A DNA stretch of 64,000 bases from Sediminibacter sp. Hel_I_10 (GTDB lineage: Bacteria; Bacteroidota; Bacteroidia; Flavobacteriales; Flavobacteriaceae). Under the pieces are notes generated by a model. The model was not told where the DNA came from, did not search any database, and saw only the letters and a list, made by a program, of their open reading frames with translations. A program made the translations under genes and the position numbers. Of this stretch, positions 51,855-62,410 are shown piece by piece. The stretch spans positions 248,001-312,000 of the forward strand of contig NZ_JHZX01000001.1 of NCBI RefSeq assembly GCF_000688335.1, read 5' to 3'. Position 1 is the stretch's first letter, and every line of letters starts with the position of its first letter.

Positions 51855-52249
51855 GAGATTCTATTTTTGATAAACTGGCCTCAAACAGTTATTCCCTCAA
51901 ATTTTTCCACTTCGAATTGAACAACTAATAACACTTATTATATAGTGAAGATGATGCCAATTATTTAAAAATCTAATATATAGGGTTTTACAATAATTCA
52001 TAAAACAGAAAGTGTTCGATTTTGATACATATTTTGTACGTAATCGAACACTTTATAAACTAGCAAAATTTGAGTTATTTAACAGAGTAACCCAAAGAAG
52101 CACTAAGACATTTCCTGATTAACTATGTTATCAGTTTGAACGCGTTCAGTGCTTAAAAGTCGAATAATCATCGAAGCTGAAAACTGTGAGGTCTAAAGAG
52201 GTGCCGTATCAATTTTAATCAATCCTATTACCCTTTGTTGATTAGGGCT
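51855..52249. other. 395-bp intergenic region between permeases 1 and 2
   Basis: No gene. It contains a perfect 13-bp inverted repeat AAAGTGTTCGATT (52009-52021) and AATCGAACACTTT (52042-52054) with a 20-nt spacer. It is the largest gap in the operon and could carry a separate promoter and operator for permease 1 and the genes after it. Confidence 0.55.
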
Positions 52250-54697
52250 TTATTCAGACCTCAACGAATCCACCGGATTTGCATTTGCCGCTTGTAAGGT
52301 TTTGGCGCTAATCACCAATAAGGCGAAGCCAATCATTGCAATACCACCTGCCAGAAATATCCAGACACTGATGCTAGTTTTATAAGCAAAATCCTGCAAC
52401 CAATTATGAATTCCATACCAAGCTATCGGGGTTGCGACAATAAAAGCAACGGCAACCAATATCAAAAACTCCTTACAAAGCAGCGCATTAATTTGAAGTA
52501 GCGATGCACCCAAAACTTTACGCACACCTATTTCTTTTACGCGTCGATTGGTGGTGTAAATGACCAGACCCAAAAGTCCAAGGCAACTTATTAAGATGGA
52601 AAGACCTGTTGCCCAATTGAGAAGTTTTGATACTTTTTGCTCTCGGTTGTAGAAACGTGCTACCGTCTCATCCAAAAATTCAATACGGTAATCATCAGTT
52701 TCAGAATACACCGTTTTATAGGCTTCCTCTATTTTAGATAGCGTACTGCTTAAATTTTCCGAAGACGTATTTTTAAAAGCTATATGAACAGCCTGAAATT
52801 GACTCCAATCTGGTCTGTACCAATCGCCTCTTAATGCCATTGGCTTAATATCTGATTTTAGAGAACGCTGATGAAAATCTGCCATGACGCCAACAATTGT
52901 GACTTGTTCTTCATCGATTTCAACTGTTTTATCAATGGCAACTTCTGGCGTTTTGAAACCTAAGACTTTTCTATAAGTGTCGTTGATTACCATTTCTTTT
53001 ATGGTATCATTCCTGTAATTGCGGCCAGCTAACAACTTCAATTCAAAAACATCTAGGTATCTTCTGTCTCCAAATATAAACTGCAACTCTGCATTAATTT
53101 CCTTTTTACCGTCGCGATAATTCGCCATACTTGTATTTGTATTCATTGATGCTGGAGGAACGCCACCAATACTGATGTTCTCAATTTCAGGGATTGTACT
53201 TAAGGCTTCAGCATAACGTTCCTTTTTCGATAATTCCTGCTCAGAGCGTGGTTGAAACACAGAAACAACCTCTTCAGTTTTAAATCCCATATCCTTGTTT
53301 AACAAATAATTGATTTGTTTACCAACGAGCAACGTGGCGATAATAAACACTTGGGCGACTGTAAATTGAAACACCGTTAAAAACTTTCGAAGTTTCGTTT
53401 TATTCTCGCCAATCGCTAAATGGTTTTTTAAGACGGAAACTGTATTGAAACGCGATAAAACCAAGGCTGGGTAAAACCCTGAAAGAAACGTGACCAACAC
53501 CAACAGTAAAACAATTCCGAAGATAATTAGCGGTGACTTAAATAATTCAAACTCTAAACCGTCTGGTACAAAATCTGAAAATATGGTTATTAGCCATTTT
53601 GAAAGTCCTAGAGACAACAGTGACGCTATTAAAACCAATAAAAACGTCTCGCCCATAAATTGACCTATCAACTGTTTGCGACTACTTCCCAGCGTTTTTC
53701 TAATCCCGATTTCCTTGGCGCGTTGTGTGGCCTGAGCGGTATTCAAATTGATAAAATTGATACAGCCCAATACCAATAAAAACAACGCAATCAAGGCCAA
53801 ATAGGTCAAAAGCGATTTACTGGCTTGACCTTTAGACCAATCATAAATGCCGTAATCTTCATTAAAATGGATATCTGCCAATGGCTGAAGTTGAAAAATC
53901 TGCTCATCACCATATTTTATTGACTCTTCACTTCGGTGCTCTTTTGACAACCCATCAAAACGAGATTGAATAGCCGTTAAATTGGCATTATTGGCGACTT
54001 TTACAAAAAGCTGTGCATTAGAGTTAGTATTATCCCAGTTTTTATTTAGAAAATTTTGTCGAAGTCTGGTCTGTAAAATCGTAGGGCTTGAGATAAATTC
54101 TTGAAAAATAATATCGGTTCGCTCTTTATAATCTTCAACAATTCCAGTGACGGTAACATTTAAGGAATCATTATAAACCAAGGTTCTGCCAATAATTTCT
54201 GATGAGGGTATCTTCGGAAAGTATTCTGAAGCTCGCGCTTTGGTCAAAATAACAGTATTTGGCTCTGAAAGCACATTCGTTTCCTCTCCAGCCAAGAATT
54301 TGTATTTGAAAATATCGAAATAATTTCCATCGGCAAACACCACAAAATTAGGCCATTTGAACTCTAATTCCTGTTCTCTGTTCTCCACTATCGCTGGGCG
54401 CTCAATGTAAAACCCGGCAACGGTTTCAAAATTTGAATTATCTTTAATAGCATCTTCCAAAGCCAATGTTACTCCTGGGATTTTCCACACATCGTCAGGA
54501 CTCTTTAAATCAGTCACCACACGATAAATCCTATCGCCATCTTTATGAAACTTATCAAACGTGGCATCATAATAAATCATCAGTCCAATCACAAAAGCTG
54601 CACTTAAACCAATGGTAAGACCGATGATGTTGATTAGCGAGAACACCTTGTTTTTTAAGATATTTCGCAAAGCGATTTTTAGATAGTTTTTAATCAT
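52250..54697 (-). CDS. FtsX/MacB-type ABC permease 2
   Basis: 815 aa, the longest of the six. The duplicated FtsX layout is intact. The C-terminal coupling motif is TTNRRVKEIGVRKVLGAS and the end is NPVDSLRSE. About 50 bp before its ATG is almost identical to the sequence before permease 3, so the two probably arose by local duplication including their 5' flank. The periplasmic regions are divergent from the other copies, which points to different ligands. Confidence 0.93.
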   Translation of the reverse strand: MIKNYLKIALRNILKNKVFSLINIIGLTIGLSAAFVIGLMIYYDATFDKFHKDGDRIYRVVTDLKSPDDVWKIPGVTLALEDAIKDNSNFETVAGFYIERPAIVENREQELEFKWPNFVVFADGNYFDIFKYKFLAGEETNVLSEPNTVILTKARASEYFPKIPSSEIIGRTLVYNDSLNVTVTGIVEDYKERTDIIFQEFISSPTILQTRLRQNFLNKNWDNTNSNAQLFVKVANNANLTAIQSRFDGLSKEHRSEESIKYGDEQIFQLQPLADIHFNEDYGIYDWSKGQASKSLLTYLALIALFLLVLGCINFINLNTAQATQRAKEIGIRKTLGSSRKQLIGQFMGETFLLVLIASLLSLGLSKWLITIFSDFVPDGLEFELFKSPLIIFGIVLLLVLVTFLSGFYPALVLSRFNTVSVLKNHLAIGENKTKLRKFLTVFQFTVAQVFIIATLLVGKQINYLLNKDMGFKTEEVVSVFQPRSEQELSKKERYAEALSTIPEIENISIGGVPPASMNTNTSMANYRDGKKEINAELQFIFGDRRYLDVFELKLLAGRNYRNDTIKEMVINDTYRKVLGFKTPEVAIDKTVEIDEEQVTIVGVMADFHQRSLKSDIKPMALRGDWYRPDWSQFQAVHIAFKNTSSENLSSTLSKIEEAYKTVYSETDDYRIEFLDETVARFYNREQKVSKLLNWATGLSILISCLGLLGLVIYTTNRRVKEIGVRKVLGASLLQINALLCKEFLILVAVAFIVATPIAWYGIHNWLQDFAYKTSISVWIFLAGGIAMIGFALLVISAKTLQAANANPVDSLRSE

Positions 54698-54781
54698 GAT
54701 GCCATATTTTATAGATTCGTTTTTTTCTCAATGCGGAAAAACTCCAAAATTTTACTATACTCATTCTTTATACTTTTTCAT

Positions 54782-54812
54782 TTTCGACTTCGATTTCGAT
54801 TTCGATTTCGTC
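54782..54812. repeat. TTTCGA simple repeat
   Basis: Near-perfect copies of TTTCGA/TTCGAT fill about 30 bp between permeases 2 and 3. A shorter TTCGAA version is at 57344-57351. It is probably an expansion of no coding value. Confidence 0.6.
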
Positions 54813-54843
54813 TTCATTCCCCCTTAGGGTGATTAAAGGGGAA

Positions 54844-57249
54844 TTATTCTGTTCTTAAATATTTTATCGGTTTGACCAAGGCCATTTTTATAGACTGAAA
54901 ACTGCAAGCCACAAAGGCTATTATAAATGTAAACAGACCTCCAGTTACGAACATCCAGACCGAAAGTTCAATTTGATATGTAAAATCCTTGAGCCAAGAA
55001 AACATTAAGTAATACGTTATTGGTGCTGCTATGACAAAGGCAACTAAAATAAGTGTTGTGTACTCTTTCGAAAGGAGCATTACAATTTGCGAAGTTGAAG
55101 AACCTAAAACGTTTCTTATAGCTATTTCCTTCGATTTTGATAACAATACAAAGGTCATTAAACCTAATAAACCTAGACCGCCAATACAGATTGAGAGTAA
55201 GGACAGTATTTTGAACCCAAGATAAATCATACTTTGAACAGCATATTCTCTTTCTATGGCCTCGGAAAGAAAACCGTACTCAAAAAAGGATTTTTTAAAA
55301 CTGGATTTCCAAGCGTTTTCAATATCTACTATAACACCTGGGTTGGCGCTGGAGAGTTTCATAAAAGCATTCATTTGAAAACTATTCCAATTAATGATGA
55401 TACTAGGTGTGATTTCATACTGTAAGGCGTTGTTGTGATAATCTGAAACTACGCCAACAATTGTTCCCTCGCCCTCATTGATAGTGAGTTGTTTCCCAAT
55501 AGCTTCTTGGGGCGTCCAATTATAGGTTTTTATTAAAGCCTCATTAACCACAAATTGATCAAACGTCTTTTTAGTCGTCTTAAAATTTCTGCCCGCTAAA
55601 AGTTTTAAATCGTAAAGGTTTAAATAATTCTCATCGCCGATTTTCATTTCAGAATACATTCCATTTTCTTGATTTTCTGATGCTAGACGAAACGATGTTC
55701 CTAAGGATAATCCGTCTATTCCCATGGGAGGACCCGAACCGAAAGAGACGCTTTCAATGTCAGCTATTGCATTCAACTTATTTTTAAAAACATCAATTTT
55801 ATCAAATTCTGGAACTGGCGTAATAACAATTGAATCCTTTTCAAAACCAACATCCTTAGTATTGAAATAATTCATTTGCAACCCAACAACAATAACCGCA
55901 ATTACAAAAACCTGTACAATAATAAACTGAAAGGTTATCAAAGCTTTTCGAGTATTGACTCCTTTTAAACTATTCAGTTCTTTACTTTTCAGGGCCTGTA
56001 TTGGATTAATTTTTGAAAGCACCAGCGCAGGATAAACGGTTGCAATTAAAGCGGTAAGTAGGCCTGCAATTATAAGCATGTAGACAAAATTGCTTCCCAA
56101 AACCAAATCTAAACTTATGATGCTAAAGAATGCGTTTAGTTCAAGCAGACTTAGGTGAACCAAAACAAAAGAAAGCCCGAGTGAAAGTAAGACCAACATG
56201 GTATTCTCGATGACGAAACGTATTACCAATTTAAAACGGCTGCTGCCCAGTGCCTTTAAAACTCCGACTTCTTTAGACCTTAAAACAGATTGAGCGGTAA
56301 CTAAATTTATAAAATTGGCAATAGCAATTAGTAAAATGAATATTGCAACGGTTGCTGAAATCATTAAAATTTTCTTAGGCATTATGTAGCCTCCAGGGCC
56401 GCTCCCGTAAAGTGAATCGGTATGTATTTCAATTAGAGCTTGAAGTTTATAGCTAACCCGTTTTGCATGAATCTCATCCAAATAATTCTTGCTCATTTTG
56501 TTAATTGCAAGTTCAGTTTTTGAGATTTTAGACGGTTCGCCAAGAACTACGAAAGTCGTGCCTATATGAGTGGCAGACCAATTGCCTGCAAATCCTTCAT
56601 TTCGTTTTTTGAACAACCTATAAGGTAATACCATACCGAATTTATAGCTACTATTTCCCGCTGGATTTTCTACAATTCCTTTGACCGATAGTAATTCTTC
56701 GTTATTTAATAGTATGGTACTGTTTATAATCGATTCATAGTTTAACGCTCCTTGATTAAAATATTTCTTTGCCAACCTTTCGGTAAGAACAACAGAATTT
56801 AAATCTTGAGTAGCGTCGGCCTTATTTCCAGCGAGCCATTTTACGCCGTCAAAAACCTTGAAAAAATCAGCATCGGCATAAAGCACATCAGATTCTTCGT
56901 AAACTGACTTTATTCCTGAGATGTTTTCAACACTCAAAGTTTCCGAAGTCAAACCAGCAATCTGCGTGACACGTTCTACCTTTGGAATTTCAGTTCTAAT
57001 GGCATCTGCAAGTGGAAATGGTGTTGTATTGAAATAATAAGTGTCCTCTGGAAAGTCTTGTTGCTGAACCACCCGATAAGTTTGATTTGAATATGAATGC
57101 TGCTCGTCGAAACTCAATTCATAATCCACAAAAACCAAAATAATCAAGCAGGAGGTCAAGCCTAAGGCTAAGCCCAAAATATTAATGATAGCAGTCAATT
57201 TGTACTTAAAGATATTTCGCCAAGCGATTTTAAGATAGTTTTTAATCAT
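54844..57249 (-). CDS. FtsX/MacB-type ABC permease 3 (divergent coupling motif)
   Basis: 801 aa with the usual eight-helix, two-domain layout, ending KPIKYLRTE. The coupling region reads LLSKSKEIAIRNVLGSS, where the other copies keep RxKEIGxRKVLGA. The Arg-to-Lys and Lys-to-Asn changes in the segment that touches the ATPase may weaken or alter coupling. Its 5' flank duplicates that of permease 2. Confidence 0.92.
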   Translation of the reverse strand: MIKNYLKIAWRNIFKYKLTAIINILGLALGLTSCLIILVFVDYELSFDEQHSYSNQTYRVVQQQDFPEDTYYFNTTPFPLADAIRTEIPKVERVTQIAGLTSETLSVENISGIKSVYEESDVLYADADFFKVFDGVKWLAGNKADATQDLNSVVLTERLAKKYFNQGALNYESIINSTILLNNEELLSVKGIVENPAGNSSYKFGMVLPYRLFKKRNEGFAGNWSATHIGTTFVVLGEPSKISKTELAINKMSKNYLDEIHAKRVSYKLQALIEIHTDSLYGSGPGGYIMPKKILMISATVAIFILLIAIANFINLVTAQSVLRSKEVGVLKALGSSRFKLVIRFVIENTMLVLLSLGLSFVLVHLSLLELNAFFSIISLDLVLGSNFVYMLIIAGLLTALIATVYPALVLSKINPIQALKSKELNSLKGVNTRKALITFQFIIVQVFVIAVIVVGLQMNYFNTKDVGFEKDSIVITPVPEFDKIDVFKNKLNAIADIESVSFGSGPPMGIDGLSLGTSFRLASENQENGMYSEMKIGDENYLNLYDLKLLAGRNFKTTKKTFDQFVVNEALIKTYNWTPQEAIGKQLTINEGEGTIVGVVSDYHNNALQYEITPSIIINWNSFQMNAFMKLSSANPGVIVDIENAWKSSFKKSFFEYGFLSEAIEREYAVQSMIYLGFKILSLLSICIGGLGLLGLMTFVLLSKSKEIAIRNVLGSSTSQIVMLLSKEYTTLILVAFVIAAPITYYLMFSWLKDFTYQIELSVWMFVTGGLFTFIIAFVACSFQSIKMALVKPIKYLRTE

Positions 57250-57382
57250 GATGCCATATTTTATAGATTCCTTTTTTTCTCAATGCGGAAAGACTTCAAC
57301 ATTTCACGATGCAGATCTTTTATAATTTTTCATTTTCGAATTCGAATTCGACTCCATTCCCTCTTAGGGGATTAAAGGGGGA

Positions 57383-59803
57383 TTATTCTGTTCTCAAACT
57401 CTTAACCGGATTTGCTGCCGCAGCTCCAATGGTTTTTCCGCTTATGGTTATTAAGGCTATGATCAGGGCCAATCCGCCAGCAGCAAGAAATATCCAAATA
57501 TTCAAATCGATACGATAAACGTAGTCTTGCAACCATGCGTTGGTTGCCCACCAAGCAATTGGTGTCGCAATCACAAAGGCAATAGCTACCAATTTTAGAA
57601 AATCCTTGGTTAATAAATAGGTAATGGCCCCTATGCTCGCTCCCACCACTTTGCGAATGCCAATTTCCTTTCGGCGCTGTGCAACAATCAATAAAGACAT
57701 GGCAAACAATCCAATGCAACTTAACACGATAGCGAGAACAGAACCGCTGCCAATCATTGTGGTCATGGTACGCTCGTTGCTGAGAGTTCTTTCAATATTT
57801 TCGTCTAAAAATGAGCCTTGAAATTCGGCGTTGGGTTCAATAATTTTCCAAGCGGCTTTAACATCAGAATAGGATTGTTCTAAATTTTGCGAAGCAACTT
57901 TTACGTAAGCGTTGCTTAAGTTCGAATTGGGAAATGCAAAAAGGGTCATCGGTGCGATGTTTCTATCCATTTCCTGAAAATTAAAATCCTTGATTACCCC
58001 TACCACAGCATACACAGTAGAATCATCCAAGACTATTCTGGAATTTAATATGTCATCCTCATTCATTTGTTTCGCCATAGATTCATTGATGATAATCGAG
58101 AGACTATCGCTCGCCAGATTTTTTCGGAACGAACGCCCTTCAATCAATTTCAAATCCAATGTCTCCACATAATTCGCATCTACCACTAACATGTGGGTAT
58201 CAATGCCTCGACCTTTGTATTCAAATCCCAAAACGCTTGTAGAACGTGTACCGTCTTTACCCAGACCCAAAATATTATTAGATGCGGTAATGTTAATTAT
58301 ATTAGGCCTATTCTGTAATTTATCTCTTAATAGCTGAAGTGCTTGCTGGTCGTTACGTTTTCCATTGAGCGGAAAGGCGATGACCTGCTCCTTGTTAAAG
58401 CCTAAATCCTTGGTACGCATAAACTCCACCTGACTCCAAAGTACAAGTGTGCCACTAATCAATAAAATGGCAATCCCAAATTGTAAGACCATTAAACTAT
58501 TACGTAAGCGATTTTTTCCACTAGTCTCAATTTTTCCTTTTAGACTCTGCAATGTTCCCAAACGACTCATCAACAATGCAGGATAACCTCCCGCAATAAT
58601 TAAAATTAGGAGCACACTAAAAACAAGTCCTATCATTACTGATGGCGACATTAGAACCTCAAAATTAGCTCTGGTTTTAAATAGTGTCTGGAAAGGCTTT
58701 AAGACTAAAAACGACATTAAAATTCCGCTACTTATAGAAATCAGGAACACGATAATACTTTCTCCCCAAAATTGAAAGAACAGTTGTGCCTTTCCTGCAC
58801 CCAAGGTTTTCCTCATACCGATTTCACGCAAGCGTTGAGCACTTTTGGCAATACTCATATTGATGAAATTGACACAAGCAATACATAAAATCAAAATGGC
58901 AATACCCATAACCAAATAAGGCATCGTTCGGTTTACAACTACTGCACCCTGATTAAAATTGGCAAATCTAGTATCGGCGAAAGCCAGTAATTTTAACTGT
59001 CGATAATTTCCACTGGCATCGGGTTGGGCACCGTCGCGTTTGGCATTTTCGATTTCATCTTTATAGTGAAGTTCTGTAAATGCCGTTGTACCGTTTTCAA
59101 ATTGTTCTGGCGTCATACCCTTTGCTAACTGCAGGTAAACTTCATGGTTTTCCTTATCCCATCGTCCAATGGTTTCCGCATAGGCTGATTTGGACTGGTT
59201 CTTAAAATTAAGAAGGACGTCAAAACCATGGGAACTTGTTTCCGGAAAATCTTCAATAATCGCATTTATAGTAAAGGGTACATCTTGACCGTCCCTAAGA
59301 ATAGTGACCGTTTGCCCGATGGCATTTTCCCCATCGAATAAAATTTTTGCAGTTCTTTCGGTTATGGCAATGGTTGTTTCTGCAGTAATCGGATTTTGTT
59401 TATCACCTCTAATGACAGGAAAACTGAACATCTTCAAATATTCAGGGTCAACGTAAGAGGCATTCATTTGAAACTGTTCACCTCTATGTGTCAACAAAAT
59501 ATTCTTGCCATTACGTCGTGTAATTTTCTCAATTCCTGCCACTTCCTCTTTTAATGCTGCTGCAAAAGGCTCTGATTTTGAGGTATTGGCATCAAGACCA
59601 TCTGGAGTACTATCTTGAGTATAAACCAGATAGAGCTGTTCTATGTTTTCATGGAATTTATCAAAAGACAGTTGATAGATGGCAAACATGGCCAATAATA
59701 TAGCCACACCGAAAGCAGCAGAAAGCCCAATAATATTCAATGCTGTAAACGTTCTGTGTTTCCAGAGGTTTCGGATTGCGATTTTGAAATAATTTTTAAA
59801 CAT
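57383..59803 (-). CDS. FtsX/MacB-type ABC permease 4
   Basis: 806 aa, ending NPVKSLRTE. The coupling motif is IVAQRRKEIGIRKVVGAS. The first periplasmic domain (about 45-280) has RNGKNILLTHRGEQF and ETSSHGFDVLLNFKNQSKS, unlike the TAEQR-type permeases. Only 16 bp separate it from permease 5, so these two are surely one transcript. Confidence 0.93.
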   Translation of the reverse strand: MFKNYFKIAIRNLWKHRTFTALNIIGLSAAFGVAILLAMFAIYQLSFDKFHENIEQLYLVYTQDSTPDGLDANTSKSEPFAAALKEEVAGIEKITRRNGKNILLTHRGEQFQMNASYVDPEYLKMFSFPVIRGDKQNPITAETTIAITERTAKILFDGENAIGQTVTILRDGQDVPFTINAIIEDFPETSSHGFDVLLNFKNQSKSAYAETIGRWDKENHEVYLQLAKGMTPEQFENGTTAFTELHYKDEIENAKRDGAQPDASGNYRQLKLLAFADTRFANFNQGAVVVNRTMPYLVMGIAILILCIACVNFINMSIAKSAQRLREIGMRKTLGAGKAQLFFQFWGESIIVFLISISSGILMSFLVLKPFQTLFKTRANFEVLMSPSVMIGLVFSVLLILIIAGGYPALLMSRLGTLQSLKGKIETSGKNRLRNSLMVLQFGIAILLISGTLVLWSQVEFMRTKDLGFNKEQVIAFPLNGKRNDQQALQLLRDKLQNRPNIINITASNNILGLGKDGTRSTSVLGFEYKGRGIDTHMLVVDANYVETLDLKLIEGRSFRKNLASDSLSIIINESMAKQMNEDDILNSRIVLDDSTVYAVVGVIKDFNFQEMDRNIAPMTLFAFPNSNLSNAYVKVASQNLEQSYSDVKAAWKIIEPNAEFQGSFLDENIERTLSNERTMTTMIGSGSVLAIVLSCIGLFAMSLLIVAQRRKEIGIRKVVGASIGAITYLLTKDFLKLVAIAFVIATPIAWWATNAWLQDYVYRIDLNIWIFLAAGGLALIIALITISGKTIGAAAANPVKSLRTE

Positions 59804-59819
59804 GATTTTGAGTTTTGCT

Positions 59820-62237
59820 TTATTCTGTTTTTAAACTTTTTATAGGGTTCATGGTAGCGGCTTTAATGCTTTTAAAACTGATGGTTAAAAATGCAACTAG
59901 TGTGGTTATAAGTGCGGCCAAGAGAATAGATTCAACTGAAATGTCAATACGGTAAGCAAAATCCTGTAACCATTTATTCATTAAATAGATTCCTAAAGGG
60001 AAGGCTATTAAAAATGAAATTATAATAAGCTTTATAAAATCTTTTGTGAGCAGACCTACAATTTGTGCCACACTTGAGCCCAATACTTTTCGAATACCGA
60101 TTTCTTTGATTCGTTGTTCAGCAGTAAAAGTGACCAATCCAAATAAGCCCAAACAAGCCACGAAAATCGTCAGTAAGGCGAAAATCTTCAAAATAGTACC
60201 CAACCTTTGCTCCTTTACATAGGTGAGATTATAGGAATCATCCATCACGGTGTAATTAAAAGCTTGCTCCACATTAAAACTGTTCCACATAGCAGACATG
60301 CTTTTGACGAGGTCGGACATATCGGCAACATTTGCTCTTATGATAAAGCCACCGTAAGGGTCGTTTAACATAATTAAGGGATCAATTTTTTCGTGAAGTG
60401 ATCGGTAATGAAAATCTTTTACAACTCCGATTACTTTTAAGGTTTGTCTTCCTCCTTGATTATTTGTGCCACGAGTTATTGATTTGCCTATTGCATCATC
60501 TCCAAAGCCCAAAATTCTTGCGGATGTTTCGTTAATGATGGCATTTAAAGAATCTACACCAAACTCTTTCGAAAAATTTCTACCTTTTAGTAATTCCATC
60601 TTCATCGTTGGAATATAATTTTCGTCAATATTATATACGAACATTCTTCTGTTGAACTGTTGGTCAATGTAAAATGAGGACATATTGTTATCTGAATCAC
60701 CTACAGGAACAAAAGCAGATGTCGTCACATTAATGACTCTTGGGTCGCTCAAGATTTTATTTTTAAAAGCTTCTTGATTATTTTCAAGAAAATAGGATTC
60801 TCTTATGACCAAGAGTTGGTCTTTATCATACCCTAATTCTTTATTTTGAATAAAAGACATTTGTTGACTGACCACGATTGTTGCGAGTATTAGTCCAGTA
60901 GAAATCACAAATTGAAAAACAACCAATCCACTTCGAATGCCTTTGGTATTTCCAGTACCCGAAAATTTACTTTTGAGAGCTAAAATTGGTTTAAAAGAAG
61001 AAATATAAAAAGCAGGATACGTTCCAGCCAATAAGCTAATTAAAAGTATTGATAGGATTACTGTTGCGAAAATTTTAGGCGTCAATAAATAACTGACTTG
61101 AAGTTCTTTGCCAGAAATTTCATTAAAAAAAGGAAGCATAATAATCACAAAAATCAATGCGATAAGAGTAGCGATTAACGTTGAAATAAATGATTCTGTT
61201 AGAAATTGCTTAATGATTTGTTTCTTTTTTGAACCTAAAACTTTTCTAATACCTACTTCTTTAGACCTTTTTGTGGCTGAAGCTGTAGAAAGGTTCATGA
61301 AATTAATACAGGCTATCATTAACATAAATAAAGCAGTAGCAGCAAAAATGTAGAGTGATGTTAAGCTTCCACTAGATTCAGATTCACCTCGTGAAGAAAA
61401 CTCTGAACTTAAATAGATATCAGTTAAAGGTTGAAGAAATAGACCAAGTTTATTTTCTTTAGTAAATTCAGTATAGGTTAACCCAAATGCTTCCTTCAAT
61501 GGTTCGCTTACATTTCTTTGAAAAATTGCAGATAATTTTGACTCCAGATTTTTGTAGTCAGTTCCTTTTTTAAGGAGTAAGTACGTGTAAAAATTAGAGT
61601 TCATCCATGTATTTTGTTTGGCATCATTATGCCCTTCCATGGAGGCCATCATATCAAAATGAAAATGTGAATTATCAGGTACTTTATCTATGATAGCCGT
61701 CACCTTAAATTGTTCTCCTTCTGCATCAATTTTAAGTATTTTTCCGATGGGATTCTCATTCCCAAAATATTTTATGGCTTCGTCCTCTGTTAAGATTATT
61801 GTATTGGGTTCTTTTAAAGGCGAAGCCTTATCTCCTTTTAGAATTGGAAGGGTAAATACATCAAAAAAATTAGGGTCTACATAGGCGAATCGGCCATTAC
61901 GGTATGATACATCATTATAAACAACTTTTGGAGTACCCATTATCCTGAAACGTGTTGCATCTAACACTTCTGGAAACTCTTCTTTAAGAGCTTGCCCAAC
62001 AGGTGCCATTACAACGGCTTCATTTATCTTTTCTCCATTTATCTTTGCTTTAAAAACTACCCGGACAATGTCATCTGCTTTTTCATTGTATCTGTCATAA
62101 CTGAATTCGTCTGTAACAAACAACATAATAATCAAACAGCTGGCAATACCTACTGCTAGACCTAGTATATTAATTCCGAACATGACTTTGTTCTTCACTA
62201 TATTTCTCCAAGCTATTTTGATATAGTTTTTAAACAT
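59820..62237 (-). CDS. FtsX/MacB-type ABC permease 5
   Basis: 805 aa, ending NPIKSLKTE. The coupling motif is TAEQRIKEIGIRKVLGSS. The periplasmic part includes VPDNSHFHFDMMASMEGH and a region with SSRGESESSG before the central helices. The 173-bp gap to permease 6 contains the GGGG-type hairpin described separately. All features are intact. Confidence 0.93.
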   Translation of the reverse strand: MFKNYIKIAWRNIVKNKVMFGINILGLAVGIASCLIIMLFVTDEFSYDRYNEKADDIVRVVFKAKINGEKINEAVVMAPVGQALKEEFPEVLDATRFRIMGTPKVVYNDVSYRNGRFAYVDPNFFDVFTLPILKGDKASPLKEPNTIILTEDEAIKYFGNENPIGKILKIDAEGEQFKVTAIIDKVPDNSHFHFDMMASMEGHNDAKQNTWMNSNFYTYLLLKKGTDYKNLESKLSAIFQRNVSEPLKEAFGLTYTEFTKENKLGLFLQPLTDIYLSSEFSSRGESESSGSLTSLYIFAATALFMLMIACINFMNLSTASATKRSKEVGIRKVLGSKKKQIIKQFLTESFISTLIATLIALIFVIIMLPFFNEISGKELQVSYLLTPKIFATVILSILLISLLAGTYPAFYISSFKPILALKSKFSGTGNTKGIRSGLVVFQFVISTGLILATIVVSQQMSFIQNKELGYDKDQLLVIRESYFLENNQEAFKNKILSDPRVINVTTSAFVPVGDSDNNMSSFYIDQQFNRRMFVYNIDENYIPTMKMELLKGRNFSKEFGVDSLNAIINETSARILGFGDDAIGKSITRGTNNQGGRQTLKVIGVVKDFHYRSLHEKIDPLIMLNDPYGGFIIRANVADMSDLVKSMSAMWNSFNVEQAFNYTVMDDSYNLTYVKEQRLGTILKIFALLTIFVACLGLFGLVTFTAEQRIKEIGIRKVLGSSVAQIVGLLTKDFIKLIIISFLIAFPLGIYLMNKWLQDFAYRIDISVESILLAALITTLVAFLTISFKSIKAATMNPIKSLKTE

Positions 62238-62386
62238 GGTTCTTTATTTTTATACGGGTTTTCTCGCAAAGTTGCGGTGTCTTAACGGACGTTGATATTT
62301 TAATATTTGGAGGCTGGCTGTAACTAGTATTTGTTTTTTTAGACTTCAACTTAGATTCTATTCCATTTCATTTTACCACAATCAGT

Positions 62387-62408
62387 CCCCCCTTAGGGGG
62401 CTAAGGGG
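62387..62408. repeat. C/G-rich hairpin after permease 6, also present in variant form after 3 and 4
   Basis: CCCCCCTTAGGGGGCTAAGG (62387-62406) is followed by GG. Related copies are CCCCCTTAGGG (54819-54829) with TTAAAGGGG and CCCTCTTAGGGG (57359-57370) with TTAAAGGGGG. Each ends 1-3 bases before a permease stop codon on the minus strand. They could be 3'-end hairpins that stabilise or end the mRNA, though no T-run follows on the minus strand. Confidence 0.5.
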
Positions 62409-62410
62409 CT

